From Herbiconiux moechotypicola (GTDB taxonomy: Bacteria; Actinomycetota; Actinomycetes; Actinomycetales; Microbacteriaceae): DNA of 64,000 nucleotides. The first letter of the stretch is position 1; each line of letters begins with the position of its first letter. The position numbers and the translations under genes are program-made. Under the pieces are notes generated by a model, which saw nothing but the letters and a program-made list of their open reading frames with translations, was not told the DNA's origin and did no database searches. This document shows, in pieces, positions 43,688 to 52,217 of this stretch. The stretch is taken from assembly GCF_024979255.1 (NCBI RefSeq), contig NZ_JANLCN010000014.1:45307-109306 (forward strand), in the 5' to 3' direction.

Positions 43688-44667
43688 GCGCCGTGCAGCC
43701 GATCGACCTGCCGGTCGATCCCGCCACCGAGAAGCAGCTCCGGCGCGGCGAGAAGGCGATCGAGCGCCAGGAGACGGTGACCAAGCGCACCAAGCGCAGG
43801 CTCACCAGCCGCTGGGCCACGGCCGCCGCGCTCGTGATCGCGGTGCTGTGGACCATCCCCACCTTCGGGCTGTTCATCTCCTCGTTCCGCGAGCGCACCG
43901 ACATCCAGACCTCGGGCTGGTGGACGATCTTCGAGAACTGGGGCTTCACCCTCGACAACTACGCCGAGGTGCTGCAGTCGGGCAACTCGTCGGTCACCAT
44001 CGCCTCGAGCTTCATCAACTCGATCGCCATCACCATCCCGGCTACGCTCATCCCCCTCGTGATCGCCTCGCTCGCGGCCTACGCGTTCGCGTGGATCGAC
44101 TTCAAGGGCAAGGACATCCTCTTCATCGGGGTGTTCGCGCTGCAGATCGTGCCGATCCAGATGGCGCTCGTGCCGCTGCTGTCGCTGTTCTCGCGGGGCG
44201 TTGCGGTGGGCGACGACTGGATCTTCTCGGGCATCCCGTCGAGCGGAACCTTCTCGCAGGTGTGGATCGCGCACACGATCTTCGCGCTGCCGCTGGCGAT
44301 CTTCCTGCTGCACAACTTCGTGTCGGAGATTCCGCGCGAGGTGATCGAGGCGGCGCGGGTCGACGGTGCGGGTCACGGGCAGATCTTCTTCCGCATCATC
44401 CTGCCGCTCACCATGCCGGCGCTGGCGTCGTTCGCGATCTTCCAGTTCCTGTGGGTGTGGAACGACCTGCTCGTGGCGCTCATCTTCGCCGACGGCTCGG
44501 TGGCACCGATCACCAAGCTGCTGGCCGAGATCACGGGTTCGCGCGGTCAGGACTGGTACCTGCTCACCGCGGGTGCGTTCGTGGCCATCATCGTGCCGCT
44601 GATCGTCTTCTTCGCGCTGCAGCGGTTCTTCGTGCGCGGGCTGCTGGCGGGCTCGACGAAGGGCTGA
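43684..44667 (+). CDS. Sugar ABC transporter permease (AglG/MalG-type)
   Basis: A 327-residue permease with a charged cytoplasmic N-terminus (KQLRRGEKAIERQETVTKRT) and six spans. EAA motif REVIEAARVDGAGHGQIFF is near residue 220. It pairs with the preceding subunit. No ATPase or hydrolase gene follows, so this importer relies on genes elsewhere. Confidence 0.92.
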   Translation: MSAVQPIDLPVDPATEKQLRRGEKAIERQETVTKRTKRRLTSRWATAAALVIAVLWTIPTFGLFISSFRERTDIQTSGWWTIFENWGFTLDNYAEVLQSGNSSVTIASSFINSIAITIPATLIPLVIASLAAYAFAWIDFKGKDILFIGVFALQIVPIQMALVPLLSLFSRGVAVGDDWIFSGIPSSGTFSQVWIAHTIFALPLAIFLLHNFVSEIPREVIEAARVDGAGHGQIFFRIILPLTMPALASFAIFQFLWVWNDLLVALIFADGSVAPITKLLAEITGSRGQDWYLLTAGAFVAIIVPLIVFFALQRFFVRGLLAGSTKG

Positions 44668-44679
44668 CGTTCACCTACA

Positions 44680-44730
44680 CAAGATTCGCGGCATCCGGCG
44701 CCCAGGGCGTCTCGGGTGCCGCGAATCTTG
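44680..44730. terminator. Long inverted repeat after sugar operon 2
   Basis: CAAGATTCGCGGCA (44680-44693) and TGCCGCGAATCTTG (44717-44730) are perfect 14-bp arms with a 23-bp loop. Weaker pairing continues outward (TTC...GAA at 44670-44672 and 44737-44739). There is no U-tract. It lies in the 148-bp gap before the ABC exporter gene and may terminate transcription. Confidence 0.6.
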
Positions 44731-44803
44731 CGTGTACGAACCGCGCGGGGCGGGGCGGGTTCCGCCGTGGGCGGAACCGGACGGCGGGGTCGGGGGCGCG
44801 GCG

Positions 44804-44809
44804 TAGGGT
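44804..44809 (+). promoter_or_regulatory. -10 hexamer for leaderless ABC exporter transcript
   Basis: TAGGGT is 6 nt before the ATG at 44816; no SD. Confidence 0.6.
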
Positions 44810-44815
44810 GTGCCC

Positions 44816-46786
44816 ATGAGCGGAGTCGGGCGGATGGGAGACATCGCCGCGGCCGGCGGGATGCGCGGGGGCCAGCGAGCGGGCGGCGGCACGCGCGGTG
44901 TGCTCGGCGGGCCTGCCGGAGCAGGCGGCCCGGGCGGCCCCGGAGGCCCCGGCGGCCGTGGCGGCGACCCGGACGCGATCAAGGCCGCCAACGCAGCCGC
45001 CCCGAAGATCCCGCACCTGCTGCGCCGCATCTCCGAACTGTTCCTGCCCTACCGCGCCGCGCTCATCACCACGGGCGTGCTCGTCATCGTCGGCGCCGCG
45101 CTCACCGTGCTGCCGCCTCTGCTCACCGAGCAGGCCTTCGACCTCGGGTTGTTCCCCGCCGGCGGCACCCCGAACATCCCGGTGCTGTTCGAGCTCGTCG
45201 GCCTGATGGTGCTCATCTGGGTCGTCTCCGCCGCCCTCGGCGTGTGGCAGACCTATCTCACCGCCCGGGTGGGCAACCGCGTCATGGGCGACCTGCGCAT
45301 CCGGCTGTTCGAGCACCTCCAGCGCATGGAGCTGGCGTTCTTCACCCGCACCAAGACCGGCGTCATCCAGTCCCGCCTGCAGAACGACGTCGGCGGGGTG
45401 GCCAACGTGCTCACCAACACCGTCTCGAGCGTGCTCGGCAACACCGTCACGGTGATCGCGGCGCTCGTGGCGATGCTGCTGCTCAGCTGGCAGCTCACCG
45501 TGGTGGCCGTGGTGCTCATGCCGCTGCTCGTGTTCGTGCAGCGCCGGGTGGGGCAGGTGCGCGCCCGCATCGCCGCGAAGACGCAGGAGTCGCTGTCGGA
45601 CATGACGGCGATCACGCAGGAGGCGCTCAGTGTGTCGGGCATCCTGCTGGCGAAGAGCTTCAACCGGCAGCGCACCGAGGTCGACCGCTACTCCGACGAG
45701 AACGGCAACCAGATCGAGCTGCAGGTGCGCCAGCAGATGAGCGGCCAGTGGTTCTTCGCGATCGTGCAGATCGTGCTCTCGGTGGTGCCCGCGGTCGTCT
45801 ACCTCGTGGCGGGCTATCTCATCGCCGGCGGAGTCGACGTGACGGCGGGCACGATCGTGGCCTTCACCACCGTGCAGGCGCGGCTCATGTGGCCTCTGCT
45901 CGGGCTCATGCGGGTGGGTCTCGACCTGCAGACCTCGGGGGCGCTGTTCGCCCGCATCTTCGAGTACCTCGACCTGAAGCCCGCCATCACCGACGCTCCG
46001 GATGCGGGCGAGCTGCCCGACACCGGGCGGCCGGGCCGGGTCGCTTTCGACCACGTGAGCTTCGTGTACCCCGACGGCGATCACGAGCATCCCACCCTCG
46101 ACGACGTGTCGTTCGAGGTGGAGCCCGGGCGCTTCGCCGCCTTCGTGGGGGCATCGGGCGCGGGCAAGACGACCATCTCCTATCTGGTGCCCCGGCTCTA
46201 TGAGGCCTCGGCGGGCCGGGTGCTCGTCGACGGGGTCGACGTGCGGGAGGTGCGGCACGAGTCGCTCATCGACCGGCTCGGCATCGTGTCACAGGAGACC
46301 TACCTTTTCCACGCCACCATCGCCGAGAACCTCCGCTACGCCCGGCCGGGCGCGAGCGACGACGAGCTGCACGACGCGGCGCGGCGCGCGAACATCCACG
46401 ACCGCATCATGAGCTTTCCCGAAGGGTATGCCACCGTCGTGGGGGAGCGCGGCTACCGTCTGTCGGGGGGCGAGAAGCAGCGCATCGCCATCGCGCGCGT
46501 GCTGCTGAAAGACCCGGCCGTGCTCATCCTCGACGAGGCCACCAGTGCGCTCGACACCGTGTCGGAGCGCGTGGTGCAGCAGGCGCTCGACACCGCGGCG
46601 CACGGCCGCACGACCATCGCCATCGCGCATCGTCTCTCCACGATCGTGCAGGCCGACGTCATCTTCGTGGTCGACGCGGGCCGCATCGTGGAGAGCGGCA
46701 CCCACGCCGAGCTCATCGCGCGAGACGGTGCGTACGCTCGGCTCTACCTGCAGCAGCTCACCGACGTGACGGGAGAGGTCGTCTAG
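44816..46786 (+). CDS. ABC exporter, fused membrane and ATPase domains
   Basis: A 656-residue half-transporter. A Gly-rich disordered N-terminus (about 1-60) precedes a six-span exporter domain (about 80-360) and a nucleotide-binding domain. The latter has Walker A GASGAGKTT, Q-loop IVSQETYLFH, signature LSGGEKQR, Walker B VLILDEATSALD and H-loop AIAHRLSTI. It should act as a homodimer or with a partner not seen here, exporting lipids, peptides or drugs. Its TAG stop and the opposing gene's TAG stop share the four bases CTAG. Confidence 0.92.
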   Translation: MSGVGRMGDIAAAGGMRGGQRAGGGTRGVLGGPAGAGGPGGPGGPGGRGGDPDAIKAANAAAPKIPHLLRRISELFLPYRAALITTGVLVIVGAALTVLPPLLTEQAFDLGLFPAGGTPNIPVLFELVGLMVLIWVVSAALGVWQTYLTARVGNRVMGDLRIRLFEHLQRMELAFFTRTKTGVIQSRLQNDVGGVANVLTNTVSSVLGNTVTVIAALVAMLLLSWQLTVVAVVLMPLLVFVQRRVGQVRARIAAKTQESLSDMTAITQEALSVSGILLAKSFNRQRTEVDRYSDENGNQIELQVRQQMSGQWFFAIVQIVLSVVPAVVYLVAGYLIAGGVDVTAGTIVAFTTVQARLMWPLLGLMRVGLDLQTSGALFARIFEYLDLKPAITDAPDAGELPDTGRPGRVAFDHVSFVYPDGDHEHPTLDDVSFEVEPGRFAAFVGASGAGKTTISYLVPRLYEASAGRVLVDGVDVREVRHESLIDRLGIVSQETYLFHATIAENLRYARPGASDDELHDAARRANIHDRIMSFPEGYATVVGERGYRLSGGEKQRIAIARVLLKDPAVLILDEATSALDTVSERVVQQALDTAAHGRTTIAIAHRLSTIVQADVIFVVDAGRIVESGTHAELIARDGAYARLYLQQLTDVTGEVV

Positions 46787-47985
46787 CGCGGCGCTCGCCG
46801 CAGCCGGCGCCGGACGGTGAGGGTCACGCCGACGGCGAGCGCGCCGACAGCCGTAGCCGCCGCAGCCGCCGCGGCGACGGAGAACCCGGCTGCCCCGTTC
46901 GATCCGGTCGCCGCCAGCTCGCCGGCGGACGGGGTGGCCACCGGCGTCGCGGTCGGTGTGATCGGCGAAGCGGTAGGGGTAGGAGTGGGGGTGCTGTTCG
47001 GGGTCGGCGTCGGTACCGGCCGGTCGAGGGCCTCCCGCATCACGGCGGCCCACCGCCACGGCTCCTCCTCGCCGCCCGGCAGGGAGTTGAAGTACTCCCA
47101 TCCGGCGACACCGCCGAAGTCGGGATGCGCGGTGCGCATCACGTCGAACGACGCCGTGAGCTCGTCGAGCGGCACCCACCCCTCGTCGCAGTTCTCGGGG
47201 TTCGTGAGCACCGCGAGCACGATCTTCGACGCGGGTATGCCCGCACCCCGGGTGGCCTGGTAGCGCGCGATCGCATCGTAGTTCGCCGCCGTGGGGTCTC
47301 CCCACCCGCAGTAGAACTGCGTGTTGAACCAGTCGATCGACGCACCGCTGCGCCGGTAGAGCTCGTCGTAGTCGAGACCGGAGAGGTTGTCGCGCCCCAT
47401 CAGCCCCGCGGTGACGGGCGAGAGCGTGATGAGGAAGTCCGGCCCGAAATCGCTCTCGAGATCGGCGATGACGGATTCCACCACGGCGATGTCGGTGCCG
47501 GTCTCCACGTCGAGGTCGACGCCGTCGAGACCGTGCTCGGCGACGAAGTCGCGCAGCCGGGGGTACTGCGTGTCGTAGTCGTCCTCGAGGTTCTCCCAGC
47601 TCGAGTTCATCGCTCCGCCGACCATGCCCACCACCGCGATGCCGTTCGCCTGCAACTCGGCGAGGTCGGCCCACATCCGGTCGAACAGCGGGCTCCCGGG
47701 CTCGAGGTCGTTGAGGTTCAGCACGTCGGCGTTCATGTGGATGGCGGCGAGGTTGACCACGTCGACCCCGGTGCCCTCGTGCAGGAGTGGGGCCGGGGAG
47801 ATGTACTCGGCGTAGCCGTCGGTGAACTGCTTCTGGTAGTAGACGATGACGCGGTCGTCGACGGGCACGTCGGCGGCGGAGGCCGGCGGAACCGCCGAAG
47901 CCCCGGCCCACGCCGCGCCCAACGCCACTGCTCCCGCCGCGCCGGCCGCGAGCATCCGGCGTCGCCGGCGGGGCAGCCCGATCAT
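46783..47985 (-). CDS. GH18 family chitinase-like enzyme with LAxTG wall-sorting signal
   Basis: A 400-residue secreted protein. Signal peptide after a basic RRRRR stretch (cleavage near ASA, residue 37); GH18 barrel with DGVDLDVE at 154-161 (catalytic Glu161). It also has FYCGWGD and the C-terminal barrel Trp in GVAGWEYFN. A Pro/Thr-rich linker leads to LAATG (357-361), a hydrophobic segment and RRRLRR, an LAxTG signal of the type used by class E sortases. Likely wall-anchored chitin or GlcNAc-polymer hydrolase. Its ATG overlaps the stop of the protease gene upstream. Confidence 0.88.
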   Translation of the reverse strand: MIGLPRRRRRMLAAGAAGAVALGAAWAGASAVPPASAADVPVDDRVIVYYQKQFTDGYAEYISPAPLLHEGTGVDVVNLAAIHMNADVLNLNDLEPGSPLFDRMWADLAELQANGIAVVGMVGGAMNSSWENLEDDYDTQYPRLRDFVAEHGLDGVDLDVETGTDIAVVESVIADLESDFGPDFLITLSPVTAGLMGRDNLSGLDYDELYRRSGASIDWFNTQFYCGWGDPTAANYDAIARYQATRGAGIPASKIVLAVLTNPENCDEGWVPLDELTASFDVMRTAHPDFGGVAGWEYFNSLPGGEEEPWRWAAVMREALDRPVPTPTPNSTPTPTPTASPITPTATPVATPSAGELAATGSNGAAGFSVAAAAAAATAVGALAVGVTLTVRRRLRRAPR

Positions 47986-49805
47986 CGCTCGGCCCCGTCC
48001 GGACCATCGGACGACCCGCCCGCCGCGCGCGCTCTCCGGCGCACCAGCACCACGACGACCACGCCGGCGGCCAGCACCACGACGGCGGCCGCGACCGCGG
48101 CCACGAGACCCGCGGTCGCGGCCCCGGTGTCGGCCAGATCGTCGCCCGAGGCGTCGCCGGAGCCGGTCGGCTCGGGTGCGGGGGCCGGAGGAGCACCGAA
48201 CGACTCCAGCAGCGCGTAGGCGTCGAGCAGGCCCGCGCCCACCACCGAGGCGTCGGCGAAGCCGAACTCGGCGTAGGGATTCTCGAGCGGGCGCGCGGTG
48301 TCGAGCGCGGCCTGCTCGATCGCGGCGGCTCCGGCCTCCGGCGCCCACTCGAAGGCCAGCGCGAGCACGGCCGCCGCGTTCGGCGCTGCCGCCGAGGTGC
48401 CGTGGAAACGGTAGACGGTCTCGCCGTCCTCCTCCTCGTCCCAGCCGAAGAAGGAGGTGCGGGTGCCGTCGACCGAGACGAGCGCGGGGGCGTCGACGGT
48501 CTCTGGCGCCTCGAGTGCGGCCGCGGGAACGCCGCTCTCGGGGTCGACCGGCCCGAACAGCAGGGTGCCCGGCCCGATCGACTGGGTGTCGGCGATCACC
48601 TCGGGGGTGTCCCACGTGGCGGTGCCCACGGTGAGCGACGACCCGTCGGACTGGTGCCCGTACGTCACCGGCCCCACGACGTCGTCACCCGCGCTCGTGT
48701 CGTACTCGGCCGAGAGGATCACGTTCGTGTTCGTGGTCTGCCCGATCCAGACGGCGGGTCCCGACCCGGCCTCGGCGCCCTCGGGCGCGGCGAGTCTCAC
48801 GACCACGAGGTCGTAGTCGCCCTCCTCGATCGTGGTCCCGAGATCGAGCTCCACGATCGGCCGGGCGGTGTCGCGCCAGTAGGCGTCTCCCACGGCCACC
48901 GGTTCCCCGTCGCCCGTGCGGTACAGCTGCAGCTCGAAGTCGGAGACCAGCCCGTCGACAGGCTCGCCCCACTGCAGGATGAACGTGGGGGAGTCGCCCG
49001 CGTCGATCGCGAGCGTGTCGGTCGGGTCGTAGCCCTCTCCCGGGTCGAAGTCGAGGCAGTCGACCGCCTCGCCGTCGGTGGGCTCGACCCACTCGGGACA
49101 CTCCGTGCCGCGGTAGGCGGTCGTGCGCCAGCCGCCGATGGGCCGGCCCTCGCTCGCGGTGTCGCCGGCTCCCACCACCGTCTCGTTGCCGGCCGAGGTG
49201 AGGTAGCTCACGCTGTACTCGCTCCGCACCTGCTCGATCGCCGACGACAGCTCGCTGCGCTGGAAGGCCAGCTCACCCGCCGGGGAGACGTCGTCGACGA
49301 TGATCGTGGCTCCCGCCTCGGCGAGGGCCAGCACCGACTGCGCGGCCGAGTGCACGTCGTCGCCGTCGGCAGCGAAGAGGATGCGTGCGCCCGGCGCGAT
49401 CCCGTGCACGAGCTGCGCCATGGCCCGGCCCTCGTCGGCTCCCTCGGACCCTTCGACCAGCACCTCGACGGGGGTCTCGCGACCGCAGGGGTTGCCGGGG
49501 CCCGGGAGGAGACCGTCCGCGATGTCGTCCTCGGGGGTGGTGACGGCTGTGGCGAGCGCGTACGAGTCCGACATGATGCCGATCGTGGCCCCGGTGCCGT
49601 CGACGCCGAAGGTCGACCGCGCCAGGCCGGAGGAGAGCGGCTCATCGGCCTCGACGGGGATGGTGCGGCAGTCCTCGGCGGTGCTCGCGGCGGCGCTCGC
49701 CGTGGCGGTCGCGGTAGCGCTCACCGCAGGGGCGACCCCGACGGTGAGCAGCAACAGGGTGCCCGCGCAGGCGAGCGCGGCGAAGCGGATGCGATGAGTC
49801 CCCAT
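47982..49805 (-). CDS. Subtilase-like serine protease with LAxTG wall-sorting signal
   Basis: A 607-residue secreted protein. Signal peptide about 1-30; Asp80 in GIMSDSY and a nucleophile Ser in HGTSAAAPNAA match S8 motifs, with TSAGNE as the oxyanion region. The His motif is not recognisable; DEGRAMAQLVHGIAPGA stands in its place, with Glu125 where sedolisins have their Glu. A beta-rich insert (about 215-400) may be a pro- or sugar-binding domain. The C-terminus is LADTG (557-561), a hydrophobic helix and an Arg-rich tail. Coupled to the GH18 gene, so both are probably displayed together on the wall. Confidence 0.82.
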   Translation of the reverse strand: MGTHRIRFAALACAGTLLLLTVGVAPAVSATATATASAAASTAEDCRTIPVEADEPLSSGLARSTFGVDGTGATIGIMSDSYALATAVTTPEDDIADGLLPGPGNPCGRETPVEVLVEGSEGADEGRAMAQLVHGIAPGARILFAADGDDVHSAAQSVLALAEAGATIIVDDVSPAGELAFQRSELSSAIEQVRSEYSVSYLTSAGNETVVGAGDTASEGRPIGGWRTTAYRGTECPEWVEPTDGEAVDCLDFDPGEGYDPTDTLAIDAGDSPTFILQWGEPVDGLVSDFELQLYRTGDGEPVAVGDAYWRDTARPIVELDLGTTIEEGDYDLVVVRLAAPEGAEAGSGPAVWIGQTTNTNVILSAEYDTSAGDDVVGPVTYGHQSDGSSLTVGTATWDTPEVIADTQSIGPGTLLFGPVDPESGVPAAALEAPETVDAPALVSVDGTRTSFFGWDEEEDGETVYRFHGTSAAAPNAAAVLALAFEWAPEAGAAAIEQAALDTARPLENPYAEFGFADASVVGAGLLDAYALLESFGAPPAPAPEPTGSGDASGDDLADTGAATAGLVAAVAAAVVVLAAGVVVVVLVRRRARAAGGSSDGPDGAER

Positions 49806-49889
49806 GCCCCGATCCTTGCGCAGCGGGCCGCACCACTGCGAACTCTAGGCAGAACTACCTATCCGGCGACGCGTGCCCGACCGACTGGC

Positions 49890-49895
49890 TAAGGT
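49890..49895 (+). promoter_or_regulatory. -10 hexamer for leaderless transcript
   Basis: TAAGGT is 7 nt before the GTG at 49903, deciding that start over an upstream in-frame ATG at 49873. Confidence 0.5.
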
Positions 49896-49902
49896 GTCGT
49901 CC

Positions 49903-50244
49903 GTGACCATCCAGGCGGACCCCGCATCCCGTACACCGACGACCACGACGACGATCGTGTTCGTGGTGCTCACCGCCGTGGCGGCCGTGGTGTCGTCGGC
50001 CTGGGGGGCGTTCTGCTGGTTGTTGCTCCCCCTGTACTGCGCGCGGGGCGAGTGCGGTGCACTGATCGTGGGCCCGGTCGTCCTGCTCATCCTGGTGCCC
50101 CTCGCCGTCGCGGTGGTGTCGATCGTGCTCGCCGCGAGGCGGCTCACGCGCGGTCAGCGCTCGGCGCCGTGGGCCGTGAGCGGCTTCGCACTGGTGCTCG
50201 TGAGCGCGATCATCGGCACCCTGCTCAGCTTCACGGTGCGCTGA
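49903..50244 (+). CDS. Hypothetical membrane protein
   Basis: A 113-residue protein with three hydrophobic segments (about 17-40, 55-78, 90-112) and a Cys-containing loop FCWLLLPLYCARGECG between the first two. No family is recognised. GTG at 49903 is chosen from the -10 spacing. Its last 14 bp overlap the 3' end of the opposing kinase gene. Nothing around it indicates a function. Confidence 0.65.
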   Translation: MTIQADPASRTPTTTTTIVFVVLTAVAAVVSSAWGAFCWLLLPLYCARGECGALIVGPVVLLILVPLAVAVVSIVLAARRLTRGQRSAPWAVSGFALVLVSAIIGTLLSFTVR

Positions 50245-51454
50245 GCGTGACCGCCGGCTCGGGCCTGGCCGGGCTGGAGCGCGGAAGCGACGCGGTGAGG
50301 GTGGTTCCGGAGGCGACTCCGTCAGCACGCCGGTCGGCACGAGGACTCACCGTGAGCGTCCCTCCGCGGCCGTCGAGCTGACGACGCAGGCGGTCGAGAC
50401 CCGACGGGGTCGCGTTCGCGGGCAGACCGCGACCGTCGTCGTCGACCGTGACCGTGAGCAGCCCGCCGGCGTGAGCGAAGGCGATCCGGATGCGCTGGGC
50501 CCCGCCGTGCCGCAGGGCGTTCGTCACCGCCTCCTCCACCAGGCGGAACACCAGCAGACGGTCCTCGAGCGGCAGCGGCCGGTCGGCCTCCATCCGCATC
50601 CCGCTCTCGGCGAACTCGTCGTCGACGACGATCGAGGCGGGGAGCCGGGCGATCAGCGCGCGCACGGCGGGCACCAGTCCGCGATCGAGATCGGCGGGGT
50701 AGAGCCCCGTCATGAGCTCTCGCAACTCGACATCGCGCACCGTGCGCACCGCCTCCGCGACCGACGCGAGCGCCTCCGCATCGGAGCCGGGGGTCTCGGC
50801 CAGTGCGAGCAGCCGGGCCTCCACGATCACGAGCGAGCTCTGCACCGTGCCGTGCAGCTCCTCGGCCACGTCGCGGCGCACCCGCAGCTCTTCGGCATGA
50901 AGCTCGCGGTGTGCCTCGAGCGCCTCGAGCTGGCTGTTCAGCCGCACGCGCTCCTCGGTGCGCAGGCGCCTCCACAGGGCCAGCAGGGCGAGACCGATGC
51001 CGAGGGTGACGCCGCTCGCGGCGGTCGTGGTGCCGACCTCGGCGAGCAGAACGGGCACCGCCGCCTCGCTGTAGAGCCCGCTCGACCACTGCGCCAGTGC
51101 CCGGGCACCGCCCGCCGCCAGCGCGATGCCGGCGAGCATCGGGAGCTGCAGCGCGAGCCTCCTGCGTTGCGGCGCCAGGAGCGCTGTCAGCGCGAGCACC
51201 ACGGCGACCGTGCCGAGGTTGATCGCCGTGCGCGCGGCGATCTCGACCACGGGCGAGGAGTCCACCGCGCGCAGGCTCGTCGAGAACACGCCGAGCGCCA
51301 TCACCGACTGCACGCTCGTGGCGGCGGCGAACAGCAGTCCGACCACCGCGACGGTGCCGAGAAGCACCCGCCTGTCGTCGCGCAGGTCGTGGCGCAGGTC
51401 GTGGCGCGGCTGGTGGCGGTCGCCGGATGCGCGTGGGCGCGCGATCGCGGTCAC
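50231..51454 (-). CDS. NarL-system sensor histidine kinase
   Basis: A 407-residue kinase with four to five N-terminal membrane spans (about 30-165). A dimerisation/phospho-acceptor helix carries DVAEELHGTVQSSL (His201; the His-Gly-Thr context is typical of the NarX/DesK type). A degenerate HATPase domain follows (EEAVTNALRHG, VDDDGRGLP). The N-terminus repeats RHDLRHDLRDD, from a short DNA duplication at about 51383-51408. The GTG start overlaps the regulator's stop (GTGA), so regulator and kinase are coupled. Confidence 0.88.
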   Translation of the reverse strand: MTAIARPRASGDRHQPRHDLRHDLRDDRRVLLGTVAVVGLLFAAATSVQSVMALGVFSTSLRAVDSSPVVEIAARTAINLGTVAVVLALTALLAPQRRRLALQLPMLAGIALAAGGARALAQWSSGLYSEAAVPVLLAEVGTTTAASGVTLGIGLALLALWRRLRTEERVRLNSQLEALEAHRELHAEELRVRRDVAEELHGTVQSSLVIVEARLLALAETPGSDAEALASVAEAVRTVRDVELRELMTGLYPADLDRGLVPAVRALIARLPASIVVDDEFAESGMRMEADRPLPLEDRLLVFRLVEEAVTNALRHGGAQRIRIAFAHAGGLLTVTVDDDGRGLPANATPSGLDRLRRQLDGRGGTLTVSPRADRRADGVASGTTLTASLPRSSPARPEPAVTLSAP

Positions 51455-52092
51455 CGGGAGTGCTCCAGAAACAGCGCCGCGGCCGAGACCCGCGGGTTCA
51501 CGCGACTCGTCGCGGCCACCCCGAGCGCCTCGTAGACCGCGTTCACGTGATTGTCGACGGAGCGCACCGCGATGCCGAGCTCCTCGGCGATGGCCGCATT
51601 GGTGAGCCCGGCCGAGAGCAGCCGCAGCACCTCGAGCTGACGGGCGGTGAGGGTGTCGAGAGGGCCCGAGCGCACGGGTGCGCGGCCCTCCAGCACCGAC
51701 CGGTCGATCACGGACCGGCCCGAGGCGGCGCTGGCGATCGCTCCCACCAGCGACGACGCCGAGAGGGCCGAGGTCTTCGAGAGGTAGCTCCAGTGCCCGC
51801 GCTCGGACGCCGGGAGGGCGAGCAGCCGGTGACTGGAGTCGGAGGCGGAGAGCAGCACGATGGCAGTCTCGGGCCGGCGCCTCCGCAGCGCCAGTCCCAG
51901 GTCGATCCCGTCGCCGTCGCCGAGGTGGACGTCGACCAGCGCGACGTCGACGCTGCGCAGCTCCACTCGGATCGCCTCCGCGAACGAGTCGGCCGTGGCC
52001 TCCACCACCACGCCCGGGGCGGCCCCCAGCAAACCGGTGAGCATCTGGCGATAGAGCGGCTGGTCTTCGACGACGCAGACCCTCACCCCCAC
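51451..52092 (-). CDS. NarL/LuxR-type response regulator
   Basis: A 213-residue regulator with a receiver domain (acidic Glu9/Asp10, phospho-acceptor Asp54 in ALVDVHLGDGDG) and a LuxR-type helix-turn-helix (LTARQLEVLRLLSAGLTNAAI, ELGIAVRSVDNHVNAVYEALG). The GTG at 52092 is chosen because a minus-strand TAGCCT lies exactly 6 nt upstream. Its neighbours on one side are wall-anchored exoenzymes, on the other the transsulfuration genes; either could be a target. Confidence 0.9.
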   Translation of the reverse strand: MGVRVCVVEDQPLYRQMLTGLLGAAPGVVVEATADSFAEAIRVELRSVDVALVDVHLGDGDGIDLGLALRRRRPETAIVLLSASDSSHRLLALPASERGHWSYLSKTSALSASSLVGAIASAASGRSVIDRSVLEGRAPVRSGPLDTLTARQLEVLRLLSAGLTNAAIAEELGIAVRSVDNHVNAVYEALGVAATSRVNPRVSAAALFLEHSR

Positions 52093-52098
52093 GCGGTC

Positions 52099-52104
52099 AG
52101 GCTA
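52099..52104 (-). promoter_or_regulatory. -10 hexamer for leaderless NarL-type regulator
   Basis: Minus-strand TAGCCT, 6 nt before the GTG at 52092. Confidence 0.6.
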
Positions 52105-52164
52105 CCGCACGGCCGCTCTCCTCCGAACGCCCCAGAAGGGGCGGCACGCGCCCGGCGTCGGCGC

Positions 52165-52170
52165 TACACT
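52165..52170 (+). promoter_or_regulatory. -10 hexamer for the Cys leader ORF
   Basis: TACACT is 6 nt before the GTG at 52177, so the transcript is predicted to begin on the leader ORF start codon. No good -35 is visible. Confidence 0.55.
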
Positions 52171-52176
52171 GGAGGC

Positions 52177-52209
52177 GTGTTCGTGATTCCCTCGTGTTGT
52201 CGTCGCTGA
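52177..52209 (+). CDS. Cysteine-codon leader peptide MFVIPSCCRR
   Basis: A 10-codon ORF: GTG TTC GTG ATT CCC TCG, then TGT TGT CGT CGC, then TGA. Two adjacent Cys codons lie near the end. A -10 hexamer 6 nt upstream predicts a leaderless mRNA. It is 113 bp upstream of cystathionine beta-synthase and is overlapped by a hairpin at 52199-52217. Leaderless short ORFs rich in Cys codons are known in mycobacteria as cysteine-responsive attenuators of sulfur genes. By analogy, ribosome stalling at the Cys codons when Cys-tRNA is scarce would change leader folding and raise downstream expression. Confidence 0.65.
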   Translation: MFVIPSCCRR

Positions 52210-52217
52210 GCGACGAC
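52199..52217 (+). promoter_or_regulatory. Hairpin overlapping Cys codons and stop of the leader ORF
   Basis: GTCGTCGC and GCGACGAC form a perfect 8-bp stem around TGA, which is the leader stop codon. A ribosome on the second Cys codon would occupy the left arm. A second possible stem, TCTCGCG with CGCGAGA, lies further down the leader (about 52261-52304). Confidence 0.6.

Noticed and set aside
49845..49861. TAGGCAGAACTACCTA as an operator for the NarL-type regulator
   Set aside because: Only six of eight half-site positions are symmetric and no second copy was seen, so it is too weak to call.
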